DNA of 64,000 nt from Anisodus tanguticus (GCA_034509755.1 CM067548.1:11615188-11679187); one strand, 5' to 3'; positions 47,491 to 61,107 are shown, counted from the stretch's first letter. The notes: generated by a model not told the origin, from the sequence alone. Numbers and translations: made by a program.

Positions 47491-47524
47491 TCCTTCCTCC
47501 CTTAAAAACATTCATCCTCGATTG
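47491..47524 (-). promoter_or_regulatory. Polypurine tract and inverted repeat of element E2
   Basis: tccttcctcccttaaaaa followed by cattcatcctcgattg, the same order as in A, D and F. Confidence 0.7.
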
Positions 47525-47535
47525 TTGGAATATAT

Positions 47536-50076
47536 TGTAACACTTCATAAATCTGGGTTAGTGTGAATATATCAAATGACTATTAATGTGATCTTTTATC
47601 CATATGAATTCCTATTGGGATGAGTTTGAGTGGAAATTGTTGATATAAGTTTAATAAGAATAGTGGAGTGCATAAGATCCAATAGAACGACCAAGTTTAC
47701 AGTAGGTATGACTTCCAACCCATTTATGTGAAAATTCGTGGATAATTTTAGGAAATGTACAACATAAAATTTGTATATCTTTGAAATACCTTTTCAACCA
47801 TATATGATGTAGCTAAAATGGAGCTCTGTGCTATGTGTTATGCTCATTTTACTAAAAGTTATTGGCCTATGCGTCGCACGTATAGCGCACAAAATACCTA
47901 TCTTTAAACCTCTGCAGCCGCATGTTATAGGCCCTCAATGCATCCATAGCATGGTAACTGATGCGCGATGGACGCGCGACACGCGTTCACAGCACGACCC
48001 CATTTTTTCGGTTTCGAACTCTATAAGTTTAAAACTCCATTATAACATTTCCCCACTTCATTTTGGCTGACGTTTTGGAGGAAAAAACCCCTAAGGCTTT
48101 CCCAAAACATCTAAGGTAAGTTCTCAATCAATTCTTATCATTACTACATCAAATTAACAGTAGTTCATCCTCCAAAACCATAGATTCTCTAAAACTGAGG
48201 AATGCAAAATTTAAGGAGACTTGGGAAATATTTAAAGGTATGTTATTTGATCTTTACTGAGATTATTTAGAGGATTTAGAATATTGTAGGGTATTATAAA
48301 TAATGAAAAATCCATGGATGATTCTCCAAGTGTTCAAGAACATGTCTTTTGGGTTTGAAAAAGCCCTAGTTTTTTAATTAGGGAGGAAACCCTTAGAATT
48401 GAACAACGTTATGATCTTTATCATAAATAATAATTGTAGAGTGATTTTTGATTCTCAAAAATTCCGGTTGATTTCATTTTAGCGGGAGTTGAGGTATGTC
48501 TCTTTTTCGAACATACTTTTCAAATGTTTAAAGTCATTCTTTGGCAAGGTTTGCGTGCGTGCGGGACAAACCCTCATTAAAACTTTATGTGTATTATATT
48601 ATATATATGTATACATGATATTTCCCTTGTTGAAAGATGATTGGAATTGAAATATAAGGCTTTAATCTTTGAACATGGATTACCCCATAAGGGATGCTTA
48701 AACTTGATTTCAGAAAGCTTAGATATTTTATGTGTTTTGCTCCATGAACGGATGGTGTTGATAGTGGAAACTCATTTAGTGACTTGAACTTAGCTTCTAA
48801 ACCCATAAATAAATTTACGTACCCTAATAACGGGATGATGAACATAATTCATAATGAGTGATTCAATTTCTATGTTATGATTGTGATTCAGCAATTTTTT
48901 CATGATTCTATTGTCCGTGTTTGGCCTAGCTACTCGGGAGAAAGGGTAGTCACTATGGATTCTAATGTGGTTTTCCAAGCTATTCATGATAAAGGATAGC
49001 CATCAAAGGCCAATAGCCCCGGTGTGGTTTGCATAGCTATTCAAGAGGAATGATAGCCATCGAGGATCAATAGCCCCTGTGTGGTTTGCCTAGCCATTCC
49101 GGAGGAAGAGCGACCATCGAGGGTTAGTAGCCTCGATGTGGTTTTGCCTAGCTATTCGGGAGGAAGGGTAGCCATCGAGGGTGACAATCTCGATATGGTG
49201 CTTTTATGCAGTTTAGGAAACCCTAAGTGGTCATCCCTGAGTTATATTGATTTGGGCCTGTATTAGCATGTGTTATGCTTTGGTTTCCTGTGAATGGTTT
49301 GTTGATGATCTTGAGTTCATGATTGAAAAGAGTTATTGTGATGAACGTTATAATAAGTTGAAATTGATATATTTTTAAATTATTGTCTCTTACTGGTGAT
49401 TTTTCTAAGGTTACAGACTTACTTTATCTTTGGGGATTTCAAAATGTTTTTTTGTTGTAAAGAACTTAAGGTAATGAGAATGACTTAAGGTTTCAATTTG
49501 GTTATTTCTTCATCATTTTTCTTATACTGGATATTCATGAGATGTATCATTTGTTTTGAATGGTTCCTCAATATTGTTTCCAATCTCATGAACTTGTTAT
49601 ACGAAGAAGAGCAGGTTTGTGATAGCGTACGGAGTAGGAGAACTTGTTGCTTTCCATACTTATTGGTGAGCCCACATGCTTGTTTATGGGACACCCCTCT
49701 ATCATCATTTATTTAATATAGTTTCCAGGCTGCGTCTCGAAGTTAGACACTTAATTTGTTTATCTTAGAAGCTCCATAGATAGTGTCAGATTGTGGGTAG
49801 ATATGGAGAGTCTCCTATGACTTATTGAGGTTTGCCATATTCATAACTAATTATTGAGGTTTGCCATATTCATAACTAATTATTTATATTAGACTTCCAC
49901 TGATTTTATTTTATAATCATAAGCATGATTTTAGTTAGCCTTAAATGACTTGTTTTAAGTAAATATTACAATATTATTAAAAGAGATTAGACGTTTATTG
50001 ATTTTATAAGGTGCTTCCGGTGTTTTTCATGACATCGGATGCCTGTTGCATCTAGGGTGGGTTTTGGGGCATGACA
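47536..50076 (+). mobile_element. Solo LTR on the + strand inside E2
   Basis: It begins tgtaacacttcataaatc and ends ggttttggggcatgaca. The flanks tatat (47531-47535) and catat (50077-50081) form a 5-bp target duplication with one mismatch, the gypsy length. Sequence on either side resembles the continuous stretch after the polypurine tract in element F, which supports insertion there. No internal region is present, so it is a solo LTR left by recombination between two LTRs. Confidence 0.75.
48916..49198 (+). repeat. Tandem repeat of a ~57-bp unit inside the solo LTR
   Basis: Five degenerate copies of gtggtttgcctagctattcg followed by a gaggaagggtagccatcgag-type segment and ending near agcccc or tagcctcgat. 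The last two copies are the most regular. Confidence 0.85.
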
Positions 50077-50081
50077 CATAT

Positions 50082-53000
50082 AGGGGTAACCGTTGGTCCT
50101 TAGAGTTCTTGGAGTAATTTCAACAGGATTTCCTTTATAAATACAATCAGCTACACCTTGAAACTAACAGAAAAATTCCTGATTTTGTCTTATAAAATCA
50201 TATGGTAGGACACACCAAGTCGTTTAGTTACTTAAGTACGAACTTGTCCTTCCTTTCTAATTTAAGTCATGTTTTTCTCTTGATTGCTATCTTTATACCG
50301 GAATACATAAGGACACTTAGACCTCATTTTCTCTTTTACCTCCTGCGTAATCTCTTTCACATTCTTCATGCACCATAGATATTTTCCTTGGCTTTCGGAC
50401 TTGTTGATTCATTTTACATTTGTTGGAATCTGCTTGCATGATCAACCCACCATTACTTATACATCGTCTAGTGCGTTACTCCAATATCAAACATTGTAAC
50501 AGGGTGAACGGATCCTAGTTTTGAGGGCAAGTTCCATTTAATCTCTTTCCTAGATAGTTTAGACAGGCTTTATAAATGTCTTAATCACGTGTCTCCTTAT
50601 TCCATTATGACCTTCATGCGCCAAATTTTCAAGAAGGCTTTGCCATTAACTCGATGTTTTTCATAATTCTTGTTGTCACGTGTTGGCGTCCGAGTCGTAA
50701 TTTTCTTGATAAATTGGTTCAAGAAATTCTGCCTTTAATTACCTTACGGTTACTTCATATAGATTAAGGCATATCCTCATAATCCTCCCACGTGTATAGA
50801 TATTATGATAGTCATTGTTGTGGATTAACTCGATAGGCGATAATTGATCCATTTCTTTATGGCGTCTGGAACTTTTACTCGCAATATACCGTCTAATTGG
50901 TATACTTCCCTAAAACATCCATATGTGAAGTTGTACTGGGAGTAACTTATACGTCCAAGTTTTCTTGAGAGAGTTTGCGGATATTTTTATAGATGGGCAC
51001 TTTTAATGAACATAATTAGGGTGGAAATATTTTATGTCTGAACTACTTCTCGCACCTTATGATTTCATATAACCCCTAATAACTTGTCCAGTGAAAGTAA
51101 GTTAATTCTTTATGATTACATATAACCCTTGATAACTTATCCAGTGAAAGTAAGTTAATTCTTATAGAGCTATTCATACTCGTCCATGTAGGATCAGACT
51201 TGTCATGTTCACAACGAATTTCATATTAGTCATTCCTCATCGTCATAGTGTGATTGCTATGTTCCGTATCAATCTATTGAGTTCCTGACATTTTATCTCG
51301 ACCGGTTTACAACTGCAATATTATATGATGCGTCTTACAATCTTCCTCTTCAGTTCCTTCCAATGTAATTCCTTGACACCATGGCATATTTTCGACGTTC
51401 CGGAATGGATAAAGTAGAGTGGATAATGTATCCTTGTCATACTTTTAACTCGTGATTCTTGCTATACTTGGAACACGCCATCGACCCTACTATCTCTAGA
51501 TCTCTTCTTTATCAGACTCAAAGTTGTAGTTCTTCTCTTGCTAAACACCTCTTCTACTCTTCTTTAATATGGAATCTTCATGTCGACATTCCTTTCTCCT
51601 TGATTATGTAAGGTGACCCTGCTACATTCTGGGTTACTATACCCTGGTCCACTTCTATCAGGCAGATCCCCAAATTTGCCAACTGGTAATGAGTTTATAG
51701 CAATTCCTTTTCTCTCTAGGATTACTCATTTTCATTAGCTTGTGGCTTTACGAGTAAATGTATCCACTACGATATTAGCTCTGTATTCTTTACCTTAGTT
51801 TAAACAAGCCGTCTTATGTGGGAAAATGATTTTCTTTATCCTTCTTACTGTCGATTACTAACGACTTCTTATAGCTTAACCTATTATACTTTACTAGCAG
51901 CTCAGGTTTGGTCCCCTCATAGTGTAGATTTCTTAGACGTGAAATCCTGGACATCATCTTACAATTTTTTTCCCTTATACTAACTCTTTCTACTTCTGCC
52001 CTTCTCTTGTTGTCAATCCCAAATTTTGTCCTCAATAACTGCTTTATTGTTTCTGTTTTGATAGTTCTTCTTTCTTAGGTTTTCTTTGAATATATTGTAT
52101 TAACTCCTTTGTCATCACCGCTCTCTCGGTTATTCTTCAAGGTTTCAATTTCATAGCGATAAGATTAATTCAGAGTGGCTATACCTTTAGAATACTCCTC
52201 CAAGGTCTATATTTAACATCAACTACAATCGTAATTAGATCCTTCTCCAATTCCTTATCGATTGTTCGACCATTCTATCTTCACATCTCAACAAAATTCT
52301 TCTGAAGCCAGACTTCAATTTCGACTCCTTCTTTGGATTAACATGCTTCTATACAAAATGTCCCACTATGCTCATCATCAAGTTGTAGGTCAATGTTGTC
52401 TCATCTCCATATCAATTTCCTCCACAAGTTATGTTGGAACTGCTCAAACTTCTGTTTGCCACGATGCTCCTATCATTTCTATTATTGAGCAAAGGCGCAA
52501 ATTTAACTTAGTACTTTACCATCTCAGCTCCCCTCTTAGGGAAGTGACTCAACCCTTTATGGTTAAATCACGTTCGTCCTTCCATCCTTCCTCGACCGTA
52601 TCCTAGTTGCGTATAGTTGATCTTAAAATGACCTTACTTCATTTGAGATAATTTTAAGAAACTTATATTCGTAGAGAGTTATACATTTTTTCCATTGTAC
52701 CTTCTCCCGACGAATTTAACTTTGGTTCACGTAGCTCATCAAGGAGTTTCCATAAGTTGCTTTCATTAGTCATTTTATTTCTTCTACTCCTTTACTCATC
52801 CAATCATTGTAATGCTAACTATTGTCGAAATCCTTCAAATTTCTAATTGGTGCCTTCATTCAAGTTCATCCCAAGACATCTTCCAATGTCAGCGTTTCTC
52901 GATTATATGGTTAAATTAATCTTCTGATAATCCTTATTTAGAGCTGCTAAATTCACTTTTGATAAGAACGTGACTTGTGCTGCTTTATAACTCCTCATTT

Positions 53001-53214
53001 ATCCTTTCGGTCTTACGAATATTATTGCACTTCCCTTCATCAACTTACGTCTCCTAGTGATCTCCCCATCTTATGCTTATCGCCTTACTTGCTTTTATAT
53101 CAACTTTTCTCAACCCCTTGCTCCTTATCTTATTTGGAATGGCTCGACGAAACACTTTCTTATTTTTCACATTCTTTCTTTAACTAGCCTTATCTATTAA
53201 TCGCTTGATATTAT
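50082..53214 (-). pseudogene. Heavily decayed gypsy interior (E2)
   Basis: No frame is readable, but patches align by eye with element F in the same order: the chromodomain region (50310-50420), aacagggtgaacggatcc near 50498 (F: the region of aacactgggtgaac at 55875), the integrase leader around 51400-51500, and the RNase H end near 51760. Beyond about 52000 no match is seen. The + strand is T/C-rich and poor in G. Every frame listed on the + strand here is a shadow. The motif content is too low to assign residues. Confidence 0.5.
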
Positions 53215-55255
53215 TGTCTCACACCAGCCTTGGGGGGGTGGCTGACACCAGCGCCCGAAGGCCTGAGTGTACCACTATAGTATCTGAATCCTGAAATATG
53301 AAACTCATGCTGGAAGGCCTCCAATTACCCATAGATGACAATATGGAAATATAACATGCACACAGAAGAGTCCCAGTAGAATATATATATATGAACATCT
53401 AGAGAAGGCCGACAAGGCTACAATATGAGTATACTAATAACAAAAAGGGCCGACAAGACCACGTCATACCAACATCCACTATCCATAAGTCTGCAAGCCT
53501 CTAAGAGTAACATGTACATATACATAGGTCGGGATAGGGCCTCGACATACCCCAAACCGCTAGTAGCATATATAAAACAGTACCTAAAGGCTCATGTATT
53601 GCAACTTCGAGAGAAGGGAGTGTACCAATATCACAGTTGAGTAGATCACCTACTAAGGAGGAGAGCTACTTTGTCTATCTGTAAATGTGGACATGAACGC
53701 AGTACCCCGGAGAAGGGCATCTGTATGAAAGATATACTGAATATGTAAGGCAGGTAACGTATGTAAACATGAAATATAACATGAGAAAATATAGAGATAA
53801 GGGTCAACCTGAAACTCAGAACAGCCTTTGCGGCTTACTTTGTCATAATCACAAACATATGTATGCATGTCTGTCAAAATCATGCCCTCTATGGGGAAAA
53901 TCATATCATATATATATATTGTACTCGGTTGTACCCGGCCCAAATATAGGACTCAATAATGTCTGATATCAAACCAACTACAGCTGGATTCACATCTACA
54001 TGTCGTACTCGACCGACTATAGCGTGACTCGGTAAGAAAATAAATACATATATATAAGTGCAATGCAAGAGACTCTATCAGATACCACAAGCAGAGCCGC
54101 AGTGACCTATTATAGTTATCCTCCGACAATTATTATTGACACTACGTTCAATAAGCTTGATATGAACATGTGGGACTCATGTAACCCAAAAGATGCTATG
54201 AACAAGAAAATATTCAAGAATTATGATCAATTGTAAAAGAAGATCTTTTGCTACTTCATTTCGCCAATGAGATTTCTATAAAAAAAACAACGTAACAAGT
54301 CATACCGAGAAATAAGGTTTGCCTTACATACATTATCCTTGAGATTAAAATCGCCTTATACACCCTCGCATGCCTTACAAAAAGCTATCTATAGAAACAA
54401 AGAGTCGATATCATTATCGAGTCCATATTCCATAATGAAACTTCATTTATGTATCGTATCGACAATCCTAATACAAAGGGATCTTAAATTTCTTAACAAA
54501 GACACTTATGTAGTTTGATCCCCCGATTCTCCAAAATAACCCTTCTTGGTTTCACAATACCAACAATCAATTTATTTATCAATATCAATTCATAATCTAA
54601 GTGAAACAGCCCACAAATCATATTCTTATGATTTCACGTGTCTATGAATTTTGATTACCAAAATCTTTTCATAACTTACTCCAAATCATCAATTAACCAT
54701 AATAATAGATAGAAGAGGATAAATTTTACCTCGATACATCCACACTTTCTCAAAACAACCCTTTGTCCCAATTCCAAGGGTTTCCACAGTTACTTCAATT
54801 CGAAGAGGATGATTTCTATGATTACTACGGGGATTATCACGTAAATCTTGTGTAATTCAACTTTGATTTGGTCTAGGAATAATATGGTATGATTGAGAGA
54901 GTTAGAGAGAGTCTATGGACCAGATTTGGGGGAAATGAAAAGAAAAACGTTAAGACCTGATTTTGTATCCGAAAAAATTTCCACCGCCGGAATTCGATGG
55001 TGGGAGTGAAGGAACCGTCAAATACTTTGACAGTCCGTTAATCTTCCCATCAAACTTCTAGGGGAAATTGACGGTCCGTTAATGCTGCCGTCAAATGTCC
55101 AAATTTTCTGATTTTGTCAAAACGTACTTTCTTTGATCCGTTTGACTTTCCAATACTCTGTTACTTCCATAAACAAGCCATAAACCTTATTTACCCTTTC
55201 GTAAAGTCATACCTATTCAATGACACAACGGAATTCGAAACTACGAGGTGTAACA
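53215..55255 (-). repeat. 3' LTR of element F
   Basis: About 2.04 kb, tgtctcacaccagcc to gtgtaaca. It matches 60421-62395. It contains gacggtccgttaat-type words near 55030-55080 shared by the other LTR. Confidence 0.85.
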
Positions 55256-55289
55256 TCCTTTCCCCCTTAGGAACATTCGTCCTCGAATG
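55256..55289 (-). promoter_or_regulatory. Polypurine tract and perfect inverted repeat of element F
   Basis: tcctttcccccttagg followed by cattcgtcctcgaatg (55274-55289): a 6-bp perfect stem cattcg/cgaatg with a tcct loop. Confidence 0.8.
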
Positions 55290-55639
55290 TTAAAGATATT
55301 CTCGAGGGTTTTAAAATTTTCGGTAAAGTTCCCTTTGTAAACAGGACTATGCAAAACATGTTAAACAGTCCAAGCACCTATCCAATACCACACGGAGCAA
55401 CATAACAATAAAACAATATCAGCTAAGCCTCACACGACCATTTGTATATACCAAAATCAAGAAATTTAGCCATAACTCACCCAAACTATCCTCTGTCGTA
55501 CTCTAAGCTATACCTGCCATATCTGCCTCAACATTAGCACCTAATAAGATATATGATTTAGGACAATTGAATAGAATAGAATAGAAATGAGAGAATCATA
55601 TCGCATGAGTATCGGTATAACCTGAGGACTGAAATAAGT

Positions 55640-57600
55640 AAGGACATTTGGATCACATATCTTCTTCGGCCTCCCAAATCATCTCTTATGTATTGTTATT
55701 TCTCCATAACACCTTGATGGAGGTGACTTCCTTAGTCCTCAGCTTCTGAACTTGCCGATCCAGAATAGTTATTCGAGTATCTTCATAGGTCAAATCTTCG
55801 GTGATCTATACGTCCTCTACGGGAGTAATACGATATGGATCTCCTATGCATTTACACAAAATTGACACATGGAACACTGGGTGAACTATTTCCAATTCTG
55901 AGGGTAGTTCAATTTCGTAAGCCACTCGGTCTATTCTGTGGAGAATCTTATATGGTCCAATCTAGTTGGGGCTAAGTTCCCCTTCCTTGCCAAATCTCAT
56001 AATTCCTTTCATTAGAGAAACCTTTAAGAATACCCAATCACCAACCGCAATATCTAAGTCATGACATTGAACATCTGGATAAGATTTCTACCGACTTTGG
56101 GCAGTCAATAAGTGCTCTTGGATTAGCTTTACTTTCTGCACTACTTGCTGGACCAAATCGGTCCCTAATAATCTGACTTCACCCACTTTAAACTATCCAA
56201 TTGAGGATCTACACTTTCATCCATACAATTCCTCATACAGGGACATCTTGATACTAGAATGATAATTATTATTATAAGCAACTCGGTGAAGGGTAAATTA
56301 TTGCCCTAACTACCTTTGAAATCTAATACACAAGCTCGTAGTATGTCCTTGAGTGTCTAGATTGTGCGCTTGACCTGACCGTCGGTCTGTAGATGGAAGT
56401 CTGTACTAAGGTTCACTTGGATGCCTAAACCCTTTCTGAAATAATCTCCAAAGACGAGTCATAAACTGTGCACCTCTGTTTGATATAATAGAGATTGGAA
56501 CATCATGTAGCCAGACAATTTTCTTTATATATAGTTTGGTATAGTCCTCAGAGGAGAAGGTAGTACGAATGGGTGAGAAATGAGCTGATTTCATTAGCAT
56601 ATCGATGATAACCTAGATGGAATAAAACTTCTGATAAGAATGGGGTAAACTAATTATAAAATCCATATTAATCATTTCCAACTTCCAAGTAGCGATTTCA
56701 ACTTGCTGTAGCAAACCTCCACACTTCTGGTGCTCAAACTTAACTTGTTGAAAATTTGGGCATTGAGTGACAAATACTGCAATTTCTTTCTTCATGTCAT
56801 TCCACTTATAAACCTACCGAAGGTCATGATACATCTTTGTCGATCCAGGGTGAATAGAATATCTGGAATGGTGGATTTCGGCCATAATTTGCTCTCGAAG
56901 TCCTCCTATATTGGGTACATATAGTCGACCCTGATACCTAAGGACTCCATCTCCCGTAAGTTCCAATATTGGCTTCTTCTGCAAGGAGATCTCTTCTTTC
57001 ATTCGGACCAGCTCGGGGTCATCAAATTGGCTTGCTTTCACCTCAGCTATTAAGGATGATTCTGTGGTGTTCCGCACTATTGCTCCTCCGTTATCTTTAT
57101 CCAAAAGTTGCTCATTAAAACTGGCTATGCGACGTAACTTACGACTCAAAGCATTGGCTACGACATTTGCCTTCCCAAGATGGTATAAAATATTGACGTC
57201 ATAATCCTTTAATAAGTCCTGCCACCCTTTTTACCTTAAATTCAGCTCTTTCTGATGAAAGATATACCAGACTTTGTGGTCTATAAATATGTCAACATGG
57301 ACTCCGCATAAATAATTACGCCACATCTTTAGGGCAAAGATTACCGTTGCCAACTCGAGATCGTGGGTCAGATAATTCACCTCGTGTTTCCTTAATTTCC
57401 TTGAAGCATATGCTATGACCTTCCCGTACTACATCATAACATATCCTTGGAAAACTTTGGACGCATCACACTAAACCATATATCCTGCGGTACCTTTGGG
57501 AAAAGTTTAACACATGTGCGGATATTAACATGTCTTTCAATTCTTGAAAATTATGCTCACACGCATTTGACTATTGAATCTTAACTGTCTTGAAAAGTAC
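55640..57600 (-). pseudogene. Integrase, chromodomain-like tail and RNase H end, element F
   Basis: RNase H end: ALSRKLRRIASFNEQLL at about 57100, after TYVFH-type remnants near 57250. Then GDGVLRYQGRLYVPNIGG and HHSRYSIHPGSTKMYHD (zinc-binding His) at 56814-57149. MKKEIAVFVTQCPNFQQVKF follows at 56613-56795, with Phe for the second Cys. Core: IIDMLMKSAHFSPIRTT (first Asp), then VPISIISNRGAQFMT, where the second catalytic Asp is Asn. The Glu region near 56340 is broken. The tail near 55640-55760 reads LDRQVQKLRTKEVTSIKVLW, RNNNT, a stop and EMIWEAEEDM. Confidence 0.8.
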
Positions 57601-59873
57601 TAAGATCGAACTCTTATGTGATCATCTTCACTCCATCCCATAAAAGGATGGATACCACTGAGTTATATATAACACCTCTATCATTGATTTAGTCCCCTCC
57701 TCAAACTCTCAATCGATCAACTAGAACTATGTCATGCTCTTGTCTTTCCATCCTATTCGTGGCTACTCATTTGTTGAAGTCGAATTTATTTGAAACCTTT
57801 TTCTCCTAAGAAGAGTCATGTTGAACACATCATTGAGATTCACCTTTGTCTACATAATTTCTTCTTCTTTCCAAGAACTTTTATTTCCTTTAAGAGGGCT
57901 CATAAGCCTTTATGCCATAGCGGCTCATCCGAGAGGAAATATTTACGTACTGATGAAAGAACTTCCCTCAATTTTTATATCTAAAGTCCTTATGACTTCA
58001 CCCTTAATACGGCTTCCTATTGTTGATCCTAAGTCATGGGCTTAACTTCTCCATCCGCTCCCTTAATGTAAACAACCTAGTCCTCTTGTTCACCCCGAGT
58101 CTTCACACTGCCATATATCGACGGATTTTAACTTCTATTATTCTGGGGTCCTTTGTATAACTAATCTTACTCTCCCTTCTCAGATTAAATCTTAGTCTTT
58201 ACTCAACTTTCACCATTATCGGTGAGTCATTATCTTCTGTATGCAGACGAAATCCTTCTCTTGTTCTTAGTAGATATCTACCGGCGATATGCTTTTAGCA
58301 ATTTTGTAGTCGTATATTCTTGCAGGATCTTGGATATCCTTAATCTTTTATCGCTTACCCTCATTACCATTATATCTCATTTCGTTAATCATAAGTATCA
58401 TCTTTAACCATGACTTTTTATCTTCAGGCTCTACAGCTCCTTGGCTCGATCGCTTTACATTAACCCTTCTCATCATTACTTCCTACTCAAAATACTTCTC
58501 GAGAATTGTTACCATTCAACTCATCTTCTTCTAGGCTTCACATGCACCTTTTCTCAAGGTAACTTGACTTGGCCCTTTTCGATGAACTCCGAGTGGCTCC
58601 TTCTGAGCCTCCATATGTCTTTTCTATTTATTACTCTTCATGCTTTCTTTTTCGAATCTTAGACGTTTAGCGGTCCTTGTCGTTGCTTTAGCCCCATGTA
58701 AATGGGAGGTCACTACCATTCCGGTCTCAATATTAGTATGTATATATATCCGTCGTTATTTATGGTACTTCTCACCAACTTCGGGTAACACAACCTTAAT
58801 CATCTCAAAACCTCTCTTTGTGCCCTTACATTTTCTTGCTAAACTATTGCATAAGTCTATGTTGGTTCTTTCCTATATCATCTCCCATGGGTCGCTCTCC
58901 CACACCCGAAATTTCTCCTTAGGTTATCAAATTTCTTTTAAGCAATATTCCTTAATAGGGTCACGAAATTGTTCACATAGGTACGGTGTCACATGTTCAT
59001 GGCCGACACACTTAATTCATTACCAAAAACATTAATCTTAGGGACTCATTTCCTGCTAACCTTCAAGGATTGCCTTTTCTTACAATTTATTCCTTTACTT
59101 CCTACCTACGTATTTTACCATTCTGCGGTATCTTTTTATTATGTCATCTCGAGAGTCTTCAACTCTTATTCCATCCTACCCGAAGGATATAATCAACCTT
59201 AATGTTCCTTGATTTAATGGCTAAATCCTCTTGACAACTTATCACATCGATTTCTGGCTTATGATCCTCGTAGTAGATACTCGATATCACAACACCTTCC
59301 TCTGGATGCCCCAACCATCACTGCTTTATCACTTTATATCTTTATTGGTCATGGCTTGCCATCCTTCTATACTTTATTTCACGACTCTTGGTCATTTCAT
59401 ACCTTTATTCCAGTGTTTTATTTACCTTTGTGTCATTCTCTTGCTACCAATCTCACTCTCTATCCTCGTCTATACCCTTATAATATAACATTTCCTATGT
59501 CTAACTTTTTGCCTCTACTTTCTAACATGAGTTTCACCAAGGGAAACATTTATCTTTCGCACAAAGGGTTTCATGCCTGGCCCGCTAATCTTTGAATTCT
59601 TTCAAGGTCATACATGGCTAACGATTCTTAGGTACATCATGTATATGTTACCAAAAGGGAGGTATCACTACCTAACCGTACTATTCTTCGGTACTATCCA
59701 TACTGAGGATCGTGCTAAATCCTTACTATATCCTAAGGTCCCACTTTCTTGAGACTACGTCCATTGATATCAATAGATCAATAATAGAAATAGTTACTTC
59801 TTACAAGGATTCCATCACCGCTGAAGGTGAAACAACACTACCTTGTTTATTGGTATCTGGATTTTGGTCTCGT
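57601..59873. other. G-poor, T/C-rich stretch without recognisable domains, inside element F
   Basis: It occupies the place of RT, protease and gag in F. The many open frames on the + strand (57790-60142) result from the low purine content and have no family motifs. Style resembles 52000-53214, so it may be the same very old gypsy sequence, but I could not align it. Confidence 0.4.
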
Positions 59874-59982
59874 TACGATCTTCTCCAATATAGAGGTAAG
59901 GTCTGTGTACACTTTACCCTCCCCAGACCACATATTGTGGGATTTCACTGGGTATGTTGTTGTTGTTGTTGTACGATCTTCT
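59874..59982 (+). mobile_element. 5'-truncated LINE 3' end with target-site duplication
   Basis: The insert (59885-59971, 87 bp) reads gaggtaaggtctgtgtacac, then accctccccagacc, and ends actgggtatgttgttgttg. It is the same 3' tail as the LINE at 18795. It is bounded by perfect 11-bp repeats tacgatcttct at 59874-59884 and 59972-59982. Confidence 0.9.
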
Positions 59983-60404
59983 ATACTTCAGACATTGGGT
60001 ACCTTCATCACCTTACTCCTCTTATATTTCTAAAGTCAATGCTTTATCTTTCTGGTCTTACATCACTTCCTTCATATGTAAAGGTAAGGCAATCGCTCAT
60101 ACTATAAAATTTCAATATCATACTTGCACCTCTGGCATATAAACAATCTGATCAGAATCTTTCGTGGGCTGGCTTTGAATACGAGTTAACCAAGGTCCTT
60201 CTGGTTATTATCATAATTGAAATAGGGTAAGCACGAGTTAGACTAATTTTTTCACAACTCAACACTACTTTACTGCATGATCTATGAGTGAAAGAATATA
60301 AAGCATCCCTAAATACTCGACAACCTCACTTATAAGTGTGGTGCATAAAACACCATAAATAAAACTCTGCTAGACACAACTCATAGACTCCCTAAGACTA
60401 ACCT
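59983..60404 (-). other. Leader region of element F, no gene
   Basis: The part near 60280-60400 resembles the leader of E1 (44960-45100; both have cataaataa and ctagacac words) and is 5' untranslated leader. No gag start could be identified. Confidence 0.5.
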
Positions 60405-60416
60405 GCTCTGATACCA
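60405..60416 (-). promoter_or_regulatory. Primer binding site of element F
   Basis: Minus strand tggtatcagagc, an exact match to the initiator-Met tRNA type PBS, 4 bp from the LTR. Confidence 0.9.
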
Positions 60417-60420
60417 AGTT

Positions 60421-61107
60421 TGTCACACCCCAGCCTTGGGGGTGTGGTCGGAACCCAATGCCCGAAGGCCTGAGCGTACCACTATACTATCTGAACCCTG
60501 AAATATGTAACTCAGCCCAACAAGGCCTCTAATTACCCATAGATGACAAGATGGAAAGATAACCTGCACACAGAAGAGTCCCATCAAGATATATACATAT
60601 GAACAACTAGCCAAGGCCATAATATGAGTGTAATGATAACAAAAAGGGACAACAAGACCACGACATACCAATATCCACTATCCATAAGTCTTCAAGCCTC
60701 TATGAGTAACAGGTACATAACAACAGGTCGGGATAGGGCCCTACCATACCCCAAACCTCTAGTAGCATATATAAAATAGTACCTAAAGACTCTTTTACTG
60801 CAACTCCAAGAGAAGGAAGTGTAATAATATCACAGCTGAGCAGATCACCTACTGATGAGGAGAGTCACTCTATCTATCTGTACCTGCGGGCATAAACGCA
60901 ATGCCCCAGAGAAGGGCATCAGTATAAAAGATGTACTAAATATGTAAGGTAGGTAACATATGTAAACATGTGATATAACATGAGAGATATAAAGATAAAG
61001 GTCAACCTAAACTCATAATATTCTTTAGGGGCCTACTCAATCATAATCAGAAACACATGTATGTATGTCTCGTAAAAATCATGCCACTATGTAGGGCAAA
61101 TCATATC

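Noticed and set aside
57790..60142. Many + strand frames with hydrophobic residues that look like membrane proteins
   Set aside because: The T-rich, G-poor composition gives Phe/Leu/Ser-rich translations without stops. No family motif is present and the region lies inside a gypsy element.
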